From Dreissena polymorpha (taxonomy: Eukaryota; Mollusca; Bivalvia; Myida; Dreissenidae), in NCBI RefSeq assembly GCF_020536995.1, contig NC_068366.1, positions 20,243,299-20,307,298 on the forward strand: a stretch of DNA of 64,000 bases. The letters run 5' to 3'. Shown here piece by piece: positions 12,301 through 27,300 of this stretch; positions within the stretch are counted from its first letter, which is position 1, and each line of letters begins with the position of its first letter. The notes beneath the pieces are model-generated. The model was not told the DNA's origin. It ran no database searches and saw nothing but the letters and a program-made list of their open reading frames with translations. The translations under genes were made by a program, and so were the position numbers.

Positions 12301-15300
12301 GGTCATGTTGGTAAACAAGCATGCAAAATATGAAAGCAATATGTCAAGGGACATTGAAAATAATTGGGGAAGTACGCAAACTTTAACATTTGCTGCATAT
12401 TCTAAGTGGAAAAGGAGCCATAATTATAACAAAATGCTTGCTAGAGTTGTCTGCTCTTGTTTATAGGTTGGGGTCATGTTGGTAAACAAGTATGCAAAAT
12501 ATGAAAGCAATATGTCAAGGGACAAAGAAAATATTTGGGGTAGTACGAAAACTTTAACATTTGCACGCTAACGCAGACGCTAACGCTAACGCAGACACTC
12601 ACGCCGACGCCAGGGTGAGTAGGATAGCTCACTATATATACTATATATATTTCATATATAATAGTCGAGCTAAAAAAAGTCTCCTCTAAACAAAAAAACA
12701 GTTAAAGCGATGCATATCGTCCTTGATTAAGCTGTGTGGACTGCAAAGGCTAATCTGGGACAGCACTTTAAGCACATTCATTCACCTTTTCCATGCTGGG
12801 AAATTTGTCGTCTGCTAAAATGTAGTCTGCTGAATTTCTAAAATTATCATTTTCTTTGATTTTTTTCAAAGAATACTATCAGAATAGCAAACAGTTTGGA
12901 TCCTGATGAGACGCCACATTCTGTGGCGTCTCATCTTGAACCAAACTGTTTGCAAAGGCCTTTAAAATTCGGTTCCCGCACTGAAAGGGTTAAGCCCAGT
13001 TTTTCTAGAAAAAGGCTCAAACAGACAACATGTTCATGTCTGTGAATCCTACCCATGATTTCTAGTAGTTCATTGTCTTCATTGACTCGGAGAAAATCCA
13101 GCAACCTTGGCATGCACCCATAGCAAGACAGCTGCATATTTGATGATGACTGGAGAGTTAGACAAACACATTTACACATTGAGCGTAATTGAAACAACTC
13201 AAGCATGGTATTTATTATAAGTATAATTAAATATATTATTTTCATACAAATATCTCACTGTATTTGCCGCATATTTACATACAAACGTTTTGTATGCAAT
13301 TTCATAATTTAGCACAGCACTAAACGATATTAATTAATCATGAATTAAAAGAATACATTTAGTTCTTAACCATTTTGTAAAAGACAGTATGAAAGAGAGC
13401 AGTGATAAATGCAATTATTTGGTCTAATTCACTGACAGTAGAAATTTGTCTTTAAACTCATCTTATGTCACAAAATTTGACATTTGACCTATAAGCATGA
13501 CCTTGATTCTGGAGGTAATGAGACAGGTGATACACCCAGACTCCTGTTTGTTGTTATTTTTATTGCACCAATAATGACAAAGTTACAGCCAGACCCAAGC
13601 TGTTGTAAGGCCAAACTTGACTTTTGACCTCTAAGTGTGACCTTGACCTTTAAGGTAGGGAGACAGATTTTACATAGGAAAAGCTGTCGCCTAATGGTGG
13701 AGAAATTTATCGCAGAGACAATAAACTTTGCACAGAGGCACAAACATGCGGACAGACAGACTGCTATATTCCGCGATGTTCGAAAGGTTGGGGGTCATAA
13801 TTACGTGAAAATGCAAATAATTAGCTAAGCATATGATATCAGTTCTGTAAATCATAAATACTAGGCTAGATTAAACTTTACTGGTACCCAGCTGTTTACC
13901 ACTATCAACAAAGTGGGGGTTTAGGGGCGGTAATCCCCGATACTAAGGAAATATATAGGATAACAAGAGCACTGCCTTGCGGGTGCAGACCGCTCATCTA
14001 TTTTTCTTTTTAAAGGTGAAGGGATCTATCTCAATACTTCAATCAAAAAAGATGGAGGGGTGGGGTGGAGAGGGGTATATAGTGTGGGGGTGAGGTCATT
14101 TATTACATTATCTTCCAAAAATAAAAATAAAAATGAAAAAAAAAATATAAGGGGGGAGGGGATTCTAGGGTGGGATAGTTGGACGGTCTTTCAAAAATAA
14201 AATAATAAATATTTTTGTGTTTTAACCATGGTTAAAAAAAATATTATTTTTTTTTTGGGGGGGGTGGGGATGGGGGGGGGGATTATAGTGTGAGGGTGTG
14301 GTCATTTATAAGATGATCAGTAAAAAAAAATTGAATAATAAAAATTACTTTTTATGGGGGGGGGATTCTGGGGGGGGGGGGGGGGCATGGGGGATGGTTT
14401 GGGTGGAGTCTATTGTAGTATGTCAGGTAAGAGTTGTTTTGTCAAAGTATCGATAAAATCTGATCATAAATAACGAAGTCATGGCAATTTTAGCAAAATT
14501 TAATTATTTGACCTTGAGAGTCAAGGTCATTCAAAGGTCAAGGTAAAATTCAACTTTCCATGTACAGTACCCTCATGATAGTATGAAAGTATTTGAAGTT
14601 TGAAAGCAATAGCCTTGATACTTTAGAAGTAAAGTGAATGTAAACATAAATTTGAACCATATATTCAAATTTACTAAGTAAAAAAAGGGCCATAATACCG
14701 TCAAAATGACAACCAGAGTTATGCAACTTGTCCTGTACAGTCCTTTTATGATAGTTTACGAGTGTTCCAAGTCTGGAAAGCAATAGCTATGATACTTTAG
14801 GAGTAAAGTGGACCAAAACACAAAACTTAACAAAATTTTCAATTTTCTAAGTATAAAGGGGCCATAATTCTGTCAAAATGCCAGTCAGAGTTACATAACT
14901 TTACCTGCACAGTCCCCTTATGATAGTTAGTAAGTGTCACAAGTATGAAAGCAATAGCTTTGAGACTTTAGGAATAAAGTGGACCTAAACACAAAACTTA
15001 ACCAAATTTTCAATTTTCTAAGTATAAAAAGGGCACATAATTCTGTCAAAATGCACACCAGAGTTATCTAACTTTGCCTGTCCATTCCCCTCATGATAGT
15101 TAGTAATTGTACCAAGTTTGAATGCAATAGCTTTGATACTTTATGAGAAAAGTGGACCTAAACACAAAACTTAACCGCACGCCGACGCAGACGCCGACGC
15201 CAAGGTGATCACAATAGCTCATATTTAAAAATAAATAAATAGATGAGCTAAAAAGGATTATTTGATGTGCATTAAGTGTTAGGTGTTGTGCGCTTAGCAA

Positions 15301-18300
15301 CGATAACATTATACGCTTTTCCATTCTTTTTTATGTACTGGTAAAGTTCAATCGTCCCTTAAAGCCACACACCTTGAAATGAAATACACGTTAATCAATA
15401 CATATAACTGCAATTTGAAAGTGTGCAAAATTTTCATTAAATCTATAGCCTAGTTAGCAAGTAATTTATTATTTTCCTAACGGTACCGCTTTTAAAACCG
15501 AAAGTAGGATTTCTATACGTAAACATTATACTTCCATTTCGACAAATGCGATTATTTTTAAGTTTTAAAGCGCAAAAAGACGGATTTCTACCTTGTAACC
15601 ACCAGATATATTCTAATTTCCATAAATAAAATTAAATCTATAGCCTAGTTAGCAAGTAATTTACTATTTTTCAAACTGTAACGCTTTTAAAACCGAAAGT
15701 AGGATTTCTAGACGTATACGTCCATTTCGACAAACGCGAATATTTTAAATTTTAAAGCGCAAAAAAGACGAATTTCTACCTTGTAACCACCACATATATT
15801 CTAATTGGCATAGATAAAATATATTTATTATTTATTCTTAAATCTAATATGCCAAATAAGTTGTGTGGCTTTAATACTATAATAAACTCTATAAAAAATA
15901 TCATGAACAACTACTTTAAACCACACATGCAGTCAACATATTTGAGTACACATTACAATACCTCTCCATACTGAACAAAGTCGTGCAGAAGCAACACTGA
16001 CTGTTTTTTCACTTTCAGAGTTCTAGTGAAGATCCCCATTATGAGCCTCTCTTCTAGTTCCCCTATTAGGGCCTCCCGACACTGCTGAGCAATGGGGCGA
16101 CACCTGTCAATCACTGGCTTACTGCGTGTCTTTGGCTTGGCTTCTACAACTGGGGGCGATGCTTTTGATTCTGATTGGTTCATGGTGCTGTCTGCATATT
16201 CTAATAAGATTTGAGAAAATTCTAAAATTTGATGCTAGATTTGTTGAAAAAACAAACATTTTATGAAGCTGCACAAAAAACAATACCAGGTTTGCAAACT
16301 TGCGACGGACTGATTAATAATTTTGTCAAATAATCAAGATAAACAGTCTTTTGTCTCTTAATAATCAATGAATTTTCAACAAACATTTTGATCAGTGTGA
16401 CACTGATATATGTGCTTAAAATTTCAAAATTAGATATGGGCCATGGTCTGTGAAATAGGGGTTTGAAGCACGTGCGTAAAGTGTCGTCCCAGATTAGCCT
16501 GTGCTGTCCACACAGTCTAATCAAACTTTCAAGAAAGTATCTTCTTACCAAAAATCAGACAGCACAGGCTAATCTGGGACGACACTTTACGCACAAAACC
16601 CCCTTTACACAGAGCGCGACTTATATAATATTCACACATATAGGTCATTTCGTAAAGCTTGTGAGTTGTGATACTGAATTCATGTAAAGAACATTTTGCA
16701 TTCTTTTATTATTAAATGCTTGTAATTATTTTTAATATTACATGCATATATTACAGTTTGTTTGTTTGTTGATAATTGTTAAATAAAAAAAAAAAAGTAT
16801 TTCCATCACAACAACCTGTATCTTGGTCTGTATATAAATAAAATGGGAAACACATTAACGTCTTTCATAAATCCTTTCCCACTCAGATATGTATTTTGAC
16901 GCGTTTGTAGTCCCTTAGAAAGTTAAATTTAATTAAAGACCTTTCTTACTATATTCAAGTTTCAAAGGCTTCATTTTCAACCCTTAGGTACTGATGTGCA
17001 GCAAACAGCATAAAACCTGAATGGACTGTGAGCTACTCGCAGGCTGTTCTGGTTTTATGCTGTTTTCACTTAGACATTTTTACTTTGCTTCTGAGTGTTA
17101 AAGGGTTAACATGTGCCCCCATGCTGCCACTACACAAATAGTAAATACAGTACATGCTTTCTCACTGCTCCAGACATCACTGGCACTTGAGGTAACAAAT
17201 TCATTGTTTTGAAACATCTAGGATTTATGTGAAGCGACATTTCTGTATCATTTGGGCAAAAAAGGAGATATTAGTAAAAAAAACTTGACTTATTCGAATG
17301 CACTGCCTTGTCTGCTATATTCAGTGCAAAAATTATTCCATAAAATCTGATAACTAGGCATAAAAACGTGTCTTGCACATTTAGAATTCATGGAGATAAC
17401 TTATATGAAGTTTAAATTTAAACAATTGATCAGTAGTTTGCTGCGTAAACATATACCACAATCTCCAAAGGAAGAACAGACAGGCCATCAAACCCCATAC
17501 CAATATTTTTTAGTGGGGTATACAAATTCACTGAGAATACAAACCTTGCAGTTTTTCCTGTATTGTCTCCAACCCATTTGAAGCAGGCAGGTTGATTACT
17601 GCTTTTTTCGCCTCCTTCTTTTCGCCACTCTCCGAGGGTGGGGCTCTTTCCCCAGGGTTCAACTGAGGACCCAGGGCATCTTTGATAAGGCCTGCAAGGT
17701 CTGGGGACATCTTGTACAGTGCTATGTTCAGACGCCTACTGGCTTTTTCAACAGCCCCTGCTGTCTGCGGCCTGCAAAGAAAATGCTATAAAATAACATG
17801 TTTATACTAAATACTGAAGATTTAAATACTTCATCATAATTAATCAATTAATCGGCCTCTTTTGTCTCTGATTAATCAATAAATATTCAACAAACATTTT
17901 GGGAGCTGATTCCTAATATTATTGCCACCTGATCAATCAGTGTGACACTGTTTACAAGCTTGCTTAACTTCACCACTCAGGAACGCACTTTGACGCATTT
18001 GAAGTCCTTTAGAAAATCAAATGGAATTTAAGTCCTGTCTTAATATATTCAAGGTTGAAAGACTTCATTTCCAATCTAAGATACTGAAGAGTAGCAAACA
18101 GCATAAAACGTGAACAGACTACGAGTTACTCTGGGGCTGTTCTGGTTTTATGCTGTTTGCACATGGCCATTTTCACTTCACTTCTGAGTAGGAAAGGGTT
18201 TAACAATACAACTCGTATCCCTGCAAATACTTACAGAACCATCACTACTACAGGGAAAAATGGGTCTTATGCCACATGCAAATATTATAGCTAATAGACC

Positions 18301-21300
18301 TGCCTCAGGCAGTCTTGTTAGGAGCTAGACTGTCCACTATAAAACCAATAGCTGATAGACCTGCCTCAGGCAGTCTTGTAAGGAGCTAAGACTGTCCACT
18401 ATAAAACCAAGCAAGGTTTTATGGTATCATTGGTGGACAGACGGCTCCTGACAAGACTGCTCAGCTGGGCTGAAGCTTCCCTGGCAACATGTGGTATAAA
18501 ACCCATTTTGCATGACACAGGTCATCTTGATCATTACTGGTATCTACTTTTAATATATGCTGAAACTTCTTTTTTTTTTTATAAAGTTTTAAAGTTTAAT
18601 GTATAATTTGCTGACAGGCAAATAAGAATAAATATTGCCAATCCTTGAGGAATCCTTTTGGATGTTATTATTATTTATTTTTTTTTATACACCTCAACAA
18701 TGTTTAATTTTAAATTAGAAAATCTGATAGGTACATCATTGTGTGTAATGGTTTATTCCACCAGCAACTGTTCATGCTGTTCTAATCATCACATATTAGT
18801 ACAACTAAAACAATGCTACCTGTTTCTGTTTTTGGCCGCTGTCCCGTCCTGTGAACTGCTGCCTAATTTAGGGGCTACTCGTTCTTCAAGGGGCTGTATT
18901 AGACACCTCATTATCTGTAATACCATCACCTGCAACGAGGATAGCAATGGTTATGGACTTCTGTTACCACATGATAATACAAGTCTTTTTGCGTACTTGC
19001 ACTTTACATTTTTTTAAATTTATTTATTGTAACAAATTTTAATTCCAGTTATTTGATTTACAAATACTTAATTCACATTGCCTTTATAATTGTATACCCT
19101 TAATTGGTCTTATTGTGTAAATCTTAAGATTGCCCATTTGTTTAACATGGACATTTTGGCAGACCAAATGTTGCAAATACAATTGAAAACAAGATGTGTT
19201 TGTGAAACACAATGTCCCCCTATATGATGTTTGACCTTGAAGGATGACCTTGACCCCTATATGATGTTTGACCTTGAAGGATGACCTTGACCCTTCACCA
19301 CTCAAAATGTGCAGCTCCATGAGATACACATGCATTTCAAATATAAAATTGCTAGCTTCAATATTGCAGAAGTGACATTACATGAGCAATTTTGACCCAT
19401 ATATTTGATCTTGAAGGATGACCATGACCTTGACCTTTCACCACTCAAAATGTGCAGCTCCATGAGATACACATGCATGCCAAATATCAAGTTGCTATCT
19501 TCAATATGGCAAAAGTATTCATAAAATGAGCGATTTTGACCCATATATTTGACCTTGAAGGATGACCTTGACCTTTCACCACTCAAAATGTGCAGCTCCA
19601 TGAGATACATATGCATGCCAAATATCAAGTTGCTATCTTCAATATTGCAAAAGTTATTGCAAATGTTAAAGTTGGCGCAAACCAACCAACCAACCAACCA
19701 ACAGACCAACAGACCAACAGACAGGGCAAAAACAATATGTCCCCCACTACTATAGTGGGGGACATAAAAAACTGAATAAGTTTTAATAGCAGGATAAATG
19801 AAAAGTGAAACAAGAGCACCGCACAACGGGTGCCAACGCACGGCTGCGAAAGCTTGTCAGAATATTTTTTTTAGAGCAAATGTTAAGGTTTCAGCACGAC
19901 GCCTACGGTGGACGGCTGGCGACACAACGAGCTGACTATGACAATACCTCAGGTTTTCTCCGAAAACAGCTGTCAGAGCTAAAAATAAAGCTGCATGCAA
20001 TAAATGCTGATGCTCTCTATGGAAGCCTTGTCGGTATTGATTCGTAGGCCCATTATATAAGTTTTAGTCAAAAATTAATTTTAAGTCACGGTTAAAATGA
20101 GGTAAGATTACTTTATTGTACTAAGTGTTGAATATTAAGTTTCATGCCTATTCAATTCAAAAATTATAATTAATGTACAACAGTGGTCAATTAGGGTTAA
20201 CCAAGAATTTTGACCTTCTGAAATAGTAGGTCAAGGTCAATTTCAAATGAGGTCAGGTGATGCGGCTGTTTTGACAGTATACATAGATACATAGATAACA
20301 TCTATGCAAGTATGAAATAGCAAAATTGTGTAACAAGCAGTATTGCAACACTCCATGTTGTGTTAACCAAGAGTTTAGACATTTGGAATTAGTCTAACAT
20401 CAAAATTATAACAACTGTAAAGGTAAAAATTTAGGTCCGTCAATGTGAGTTATTATTGAGAATGCTCAAAGATAATGCAAAGTATCAACGCTTTGTAGCA
20501 AGCGGTATAGATGTAGGACGAAACACGTTATCTGGGGTTAACCTAATACAGGCAGTAGATGGAAGAAGAAACAGACAAGCCAATCAAAATATGCCTTGCG
20601 CATCAATAGATGCCAGAGCCAAAATTACTTAATGGTTTTATTGCATACCGTGATACGCTCTTCCCTACAAAGCAGAAATGGACAAACGCAATGGAAAACG
20701 TCTGCTTCAAATAGACACTTGCGTAGTAGACGTCGCTCAGTGCATGCCTCCTTGTGCAGTAGCTCCGCCTTACTCCTCTCCATAGCAACCACCTGACTAC
20801 TGTTGCTATGGATACTGGTCAGGTGGGGATTGTCCTTGACCCAGATTTTTTCCTCTGCAGAATCTTCAAAAACCTTTCCTGAATCAGACTGGGACTTTAG
20901 CCTGCATTCCACTTCCTGACTAGATTTATCTGGTGAAACAAAAGTGACCTGTGATGTTGAGCTTGACTTCAGTTTATTTGGGGATTTATGTTTTTTCTTT
21001 GATGATTTTTCTTGCAATTTTGGCAGTATTTCCGGAAATGCCATGCATGTGCACAGGGATGAACACAATATTAACTCCAGAAGACTAGTGATTAAGGTGA
21101 CCTCTTGTGGTTCAAATATCGTCTCCAAGGAACAGAACGCTCTCCCTTTAGTTGGCGCTTTGCCAACTTTGGCCACCTTCTCGGCATAGGATGTAAGCAG
21201 GGTGGTAACAACGACACCAACTTTGTCCCAAATGGCCTGTGTAAGACCTCTGTTCACTTTTGAGAGTTTGGCTCTGAAAGAAAAAGACCATGTAATTATA

Positions 21301-24300
21301 AGTCAAGAACAAAATAAACTGGACTCAACTCAAAATAATAATATATAACTTTTTTTTAATCAGTGTAACCTGTTAACGTTATAATAAAATGTCGGTTCTG
21401 ATCTGTAAATATAAATAGTTATGTTAATTTAACAAGAGCACCGCATAGCGGGTGCCAACGCTCGGCTGTGGGTGTAGTTTTGAATAAATAAAAGCTTGTC
21501 AGAAGTGACCTTGACCTTTGACCTTGTGACCCAAAAATGAATGCGGCGTGTAGAACTCATCAAGGTGCATCTACATATGAAGTTTCAAAGTTGTATGTGG
21601 AAGCACTTTGATTCTAGAGCCTATGTAAAGGTTTTAGCACAATGCGGACGGCAGACGCCGGACGACAAGCTGGCTATGACAATACCTCGGGTTTTCTCTG
21701 AAAAACAGCCAAGCTAAAAATAAAGTAGCATAGAGTTTTCCAACATTTCATTGGTTAATAAATATCTGGAAAATTACCCCTAAGTTATGGATAGACACAA
21801 TTGAACAAGACAAAAGGAGAACAATTTTAGCAATTTTCCGTGTGGGATAATAGAAATCGCACATTCACCACTTCATATAATGAAGAACAATTTTTGCAAA
21901 TGTGAATGTTGTGCTTATAACACAAAACAATCATGCTTACTTCTGCTTTTCATCGTCAGTGAAGGTGGTAAGGTCGACTCTATTAGCGCTGAACCCCAGG
22001 CGAGACTTGTCCAGGGGCCACAGGCAGACACTGTGCAGCAGCTGGAAGGAGTGGCTTATCAGTCCCAGCTGCACGGGGCACGTGTCCATGCATGCCTTCA
22101 TGTGGATCTCCGTCACTGACCCCAGGTCATCGACCTCAACCTTAGCTGCAGACGACAATTGTATAACCCTTTTACGCTCAGGAGCAAAGTGAAAATGGCT
22201 ATATGCAACCAGCATACAACCAGAAAAGCCAGCGAGTTACTTGCAGTTTGTTCAGGTTTTATGCTGTTTGCTGCTCATAAGAATCGAAGGGTTAGAAATG
22301 AAGCCTTTAAAACCTAAATCTATTAAGAACTGCCTTTAATTGAAATTGATTTTCTAAGGCACTACAAAGGGAAAAGGTTTACTGCTAAGAGCTTTTGTGA
22401 GGCTTGGATGACAAACATTTTAAGACTTTTAGCCAAGACCTATGAAACATAAATCAGAAACAATCGACCTTTTTTGTTTACTTTGAAATCCATGTAGTGC
22501 CAACAAGTTGAACAACCATTGACAGCCAACAGAAGTTTATGCTTCATTTGCTTTTTCCAAACATTCAGTATTAGATTAACATAGATCATTATGCATATTA
22601 TTATAGTGTTTCCATTAAGCAAACGATCCTATACATCATTAGTGAAAAATAAATAAGAACCATTAGTAATTTGATTTATACAGCTTTAACTGACATCGCA
22701 GCAAGTCAACTTAATTACAACAAAAGGTCTACTTCATATTTTGTTTCTCATTATTTAGATCTCTTGAGTTCTTCTGAGAAAACTGGGCATAATGCATGTG
22801 TGTAAAATGTCGTCCCAAGTTAGCCTACGCAGTCTGCACAGGCTAATCAGGGACGACACTTCCCCCCTTAACTGGATTTTTGTGTAGAAGAGGCTTCCTT
22901 TGAACGAAAAATACAATAAAAAGGGATAGTGCAGAGGCAAATCTGGGACCACACTTAACGCACATGCATTAAGCCCAGTTTTCTCAGAACACGACTCATT
23001 TCTTTATCAACAGGTAATGCACATTCTCACCCTCCCTATAGATCACAGCCTTGGTAATATCAACAAATTTCTCCAGCCCCATCCACATGTGCCTCTCCTC
23101 ATCAAAGCGAGGCTTCATCGTCACGGCAACGGGGCCCTGAGCGGTGGCCATCTTGGACAGAATGGTCAGCGAGTCCTGCTCCAGACTGGGTACCAGGTAG
23201 CCGCTGAGTTGCAGCATGAGGTCCTTACAGAGGCCCAGTTTGCGACACGTGCAGAGGTTTCGCATCACCTCTGTGGCTAGCAGACGCACTTTCCTAGAAA
23301 CATGCTTCTTTTTGAAAACCTTATTTAAAATTTGGTCTAAGTAATTAATTTTAGTATCCTTAAAAAATAAAACAAAAGGGCCTGAAAGGCCCAAAGTCAC
23401 TCACCTGAGATACAAAGGAACCGACCTGCTCAGTGCAGCCCCAAAATATTACTAGAACAAATGTTTCGACCAAGTTTCATGAAGAGTGAACTATAAATGT
23501 AACTTTTAGAGTGCTAACAAGGTTTTACTATAGCCATATTAGGATAAATTCCCCGACTCCTGGCAGCCATGTTTTTCAACAGACTGAAACTATTTTAAAA
23601 CTGATCCAATAAATCATTAAAACAAAATTTAATGTTCTGACCAAGTTTCATGAAAATCGGACAATAAATTTGGCCTCTAGGGTATTAACAAGGTTTTACT
23701 ATAGCCATGTAAGGAAAAATGCCCCGCCCAACCATCCAAGATATCCTTGGAACAAATCTTCTGACCAAGTTTCATGAAGATGGGACAATAAATGTGGCCT
23801 CTAGAGTGTTAACAAGGTTGTACTATAGCCATATACAGCATTATTAGGAAAAATGCCCCACCACCTGGTGGCCATGTTTTTCAACAGACCAGAACCATTT
23901 TGGAACTCATCCAAGATGTCATTGGGATGTACGTTCTGAACAAGTTTCATGAAGATCAACGATAAATTTGGCATTTGGGGTATTAACAAGGTTTTACTAT
24001 ACAAATATAAGGAACAAGGGGGCCTTAAAGGCCCAAGTCGCTTACCTGAGATACAAAGGAACTGACCTGCTAAGTGCAGCCCCAAGATATCAATAGAACA
24101 AATGTTCTGACCAAGTTTCATGAAGAGTGAACTATAAATGTAACAAGGTTTTACTACAGCCATATTAAGATAAATTCCCCAAACCCTGGTGGCAATTTTT
24201 TGCAACCAACCGGAACTATTTTGAACTGATCCAAGATATCATTAAAACAAATGTGCTCACCAAGTGTTAAAAAGATTGGACAATAAATGTGAGTTTTAGA

Positions 24301-27300
24301 GTGTTAACAATTTTTTACTAAAGCCATAAAAGGAAAAATGCCTGCCCCCTGGCGGCCATGTATTTCAACCAATTGGAACCTTTTTTGAACTAATCTAAGA
24401 TATCATTGGGACAAATGTTGTCACCAAGTTTCATGAAGATTGGAAATAAATGTGACTTTAAGAGTCTTAACAAGTTTTTACTGTAGCCATATAAGGAAAA
24501 ATGTCCCATCCCCTGGTGGCCAAGTTTTTCAACCAACCAAAACCATTTTTGAACTCTTCCAAGATATCATTGAGACAAATGTTCTGACTAAGTTTCATGA
24601 AGATGGGACAATACATTAGGCCCCTAGAGTGTTAACAAGGTTTTACAATAGCCATATATGGTAAAATGCCCCACCCCCTTGTGGCAATGTTTTTCAACAG
24701 ACCAGAACCATTTTCGAACTCATCAAAGATGTCACTGAGACGTATGTTCTGACCAAGTTTCATGAAGATCCGACCATAAATTTGTCCTCTAGGGTGTTTG
24801 AGACACGTGCAGAGGTTTTGCATCACCTCTGTGACTAGCAGACACACTTTCCTAGAAACATGCTTCTTTTTAACAACATTATTAAAAATTTGGTCTAACT
24901 CATCCTTAAAAAAGATTACAACGGTTTCCTTCTGAAACTTACTGGTAATATGTATACCGACATGTTGTTACGATAAAATAATTATTTGATTATTTATTAA
25001 AATTTATAAGAAGAGTTAAAATCTATTGAATCTGTTACATACTCAGTTATTTCCTAAGTTTTTACTTTCTGGATATGGCTAGTTTGATACTGAGGCTAGG
25101 CCTCTTATTAGTTACTAAACAGTCCAAACTGACTTTGCGGCCACCTGAGAACAACAGTCACCTGCATAGAGCTGTCAATCTGGATTCTCCCAATGAAAAT
25201 CCTTTCATATAACACCTGAGAATAAAGGTAGCCTGTCTATAACAGCCAAAGGCCAGCATATTTCACCTTGAAAGCCAGCATATTTCATCTTGAAAGCCTT
25301 TTTCCCCCTGTGCAAAGCGGTAACGAGACATTTGTTTTGAAGTGCGAAAAGTAAATACTCCAATCAATCTGTATTGCTGTCTCTTATCTCTGACTCGGCC
25401 CCAGTCAAAACGCTATAGAATGTGCGCATGGCGAAATCAAACAATCTATACTGCTGATAAGTTGTCAACAATAACAATTAGCTGACGAGTGTTGTTATTA
25501 GCAGGCAATAACAAGTTGAGTGGTGTTAATTTTGGCAAAACAGACATTTAATTCAAACTTTTGTAACAAACTTTCTACAAGAGTAATCAACAATATTATA
25601 TTATTTGACTGTATTGTCTGTTATTATTGAGGGCCACCTCTGTTCTTGCTTACCAAATGCCAGTTGGTAATTTAGGGCATAAATAATTTCTGATTGGTTA
25701 CTGCAGGCTACCCTCTTACTGGCTACATATAGCTAGTTGCTTACTGAGTGTTTACCAGGTTATTGGTTACATATGGCTAGTTGCTTACTGAGTGTTTACC
25801 AGGTTATTGGTTACATATAGCTAGTTGCTTACTGAGTGTTTACCAGGTTATTGGTTACATATGGCTAGTTGCTTACTGAGTGTTTACCAGGTTATTGGTT
25901 ACATATGGCTAGTTGCTTACTGAGTGTTTACCAGGTTATTGGTTACATATGGCTAGTTGCTTACTGAGTGTTTACCAGGTTATTGGTTACATATGGCTAG
26001 TTGCTTACTGAGTGTTTACCAGGTTATTGGTTACATATGGCTACTTGGATACAGAGGACTTACACTCTTATTGGATACCATATGACAACTTGATTACTTA
26101 CAAGAGCTTTCACTCTTCGTTACCATAATTAACATCGGTTACTGACAACGGAGCCTCTTATTGGTTACCATATGACCTATTAATCACTGGTTACTGATTA
26201 TTGGTTACCATACAACCTATTGGTTGCTGAGGGCTTATTGGTTACCACATGACCTATTAATTACTGGTTACTGATTATTGGTTACCATACGGCCTATTGG
26301 CTACTGAGGGCTGAGCTTCTTATTGGTTACCATATGACCCATTGTTAACTGAGGGCTGAGCCTCTTATTAGTTACCATATGACCTATTGGTTACTGAGGG
26401 CTGAGCCTCTTATTAGTTACTATATGACCTATTGGTTACTGAGGGCTGAACCTCTTATTGGTAACATATGACCTATTGGTTACTGAGGGCTGGGCCTCTT
26501 ATTGGTAACCATATGACCTATTGGTTACTGAGGGCTGAGCCTCTTATTGATAATATGACCAGTAGGTTACTGACAATTTACCCACATTTGAAGTACCATA
26601 AAGCCACTTGATGACTTAGTATTTACAGTCCTATTGGTTACCTGCAATGGGACTCCTTCATACAACACAGCAGCATAGGGACCAGGGTGTTGGTTCCAAT
26701 CACCATGGAGATGCCGTGGTCATCTGCTGTCAACGATACCAGGAGATGTAGCGAGGCACACTGGGGTCCACTAGGAACAAAACATGCTGGGGTTCAAATA
26801 AGTGTTCCATTTAGAGTTGCTCATATACCTATTAACTAGGGATGGCAAACCTAGGCAAATCCGTAACCGGGTAACCTGTTTTGATATTCGAGCGGTTAAC
26901 CAGTTAACCGCCTGTCTTTGTACCACATAAATAAACAAGGGACAAAATTGTCACAAAACCAGGTTTTCATTGTGAAAAAAAAATCTGATAAAGGGAGAAA
27001 ACTCAAACTGAACTTTTGAAATGACCAAAAAAAATTAACCCCCTTTGTAATTTTTTTTTTTTTTTTAAATCTATTTTTAGTCGTGGCGACCTTGACATTG
27101 GAGATATTGACGTGATTCTTTCGTGGGACACACCGTCCCATGATGGTGAACAAATGTGCCAAATGATTTTAAAATCTCACAATGAATGACATAGTTATGG
27201 CCAGGACAAGCTCATTTATGGCCATTTTTGACCTTTGAACTCAAAGTGTGACCTTGACCTTGGAGATATCGACGTAATTATTTTGCGCGACACACCGTCC

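Noticed and set aside
19302-19841. 179-codon minus-strand frame with LMELHILSGERSRSSFKV repeats
   Set aside because: Family D repeat; the same peptide appears at every family D copy in either orientation.
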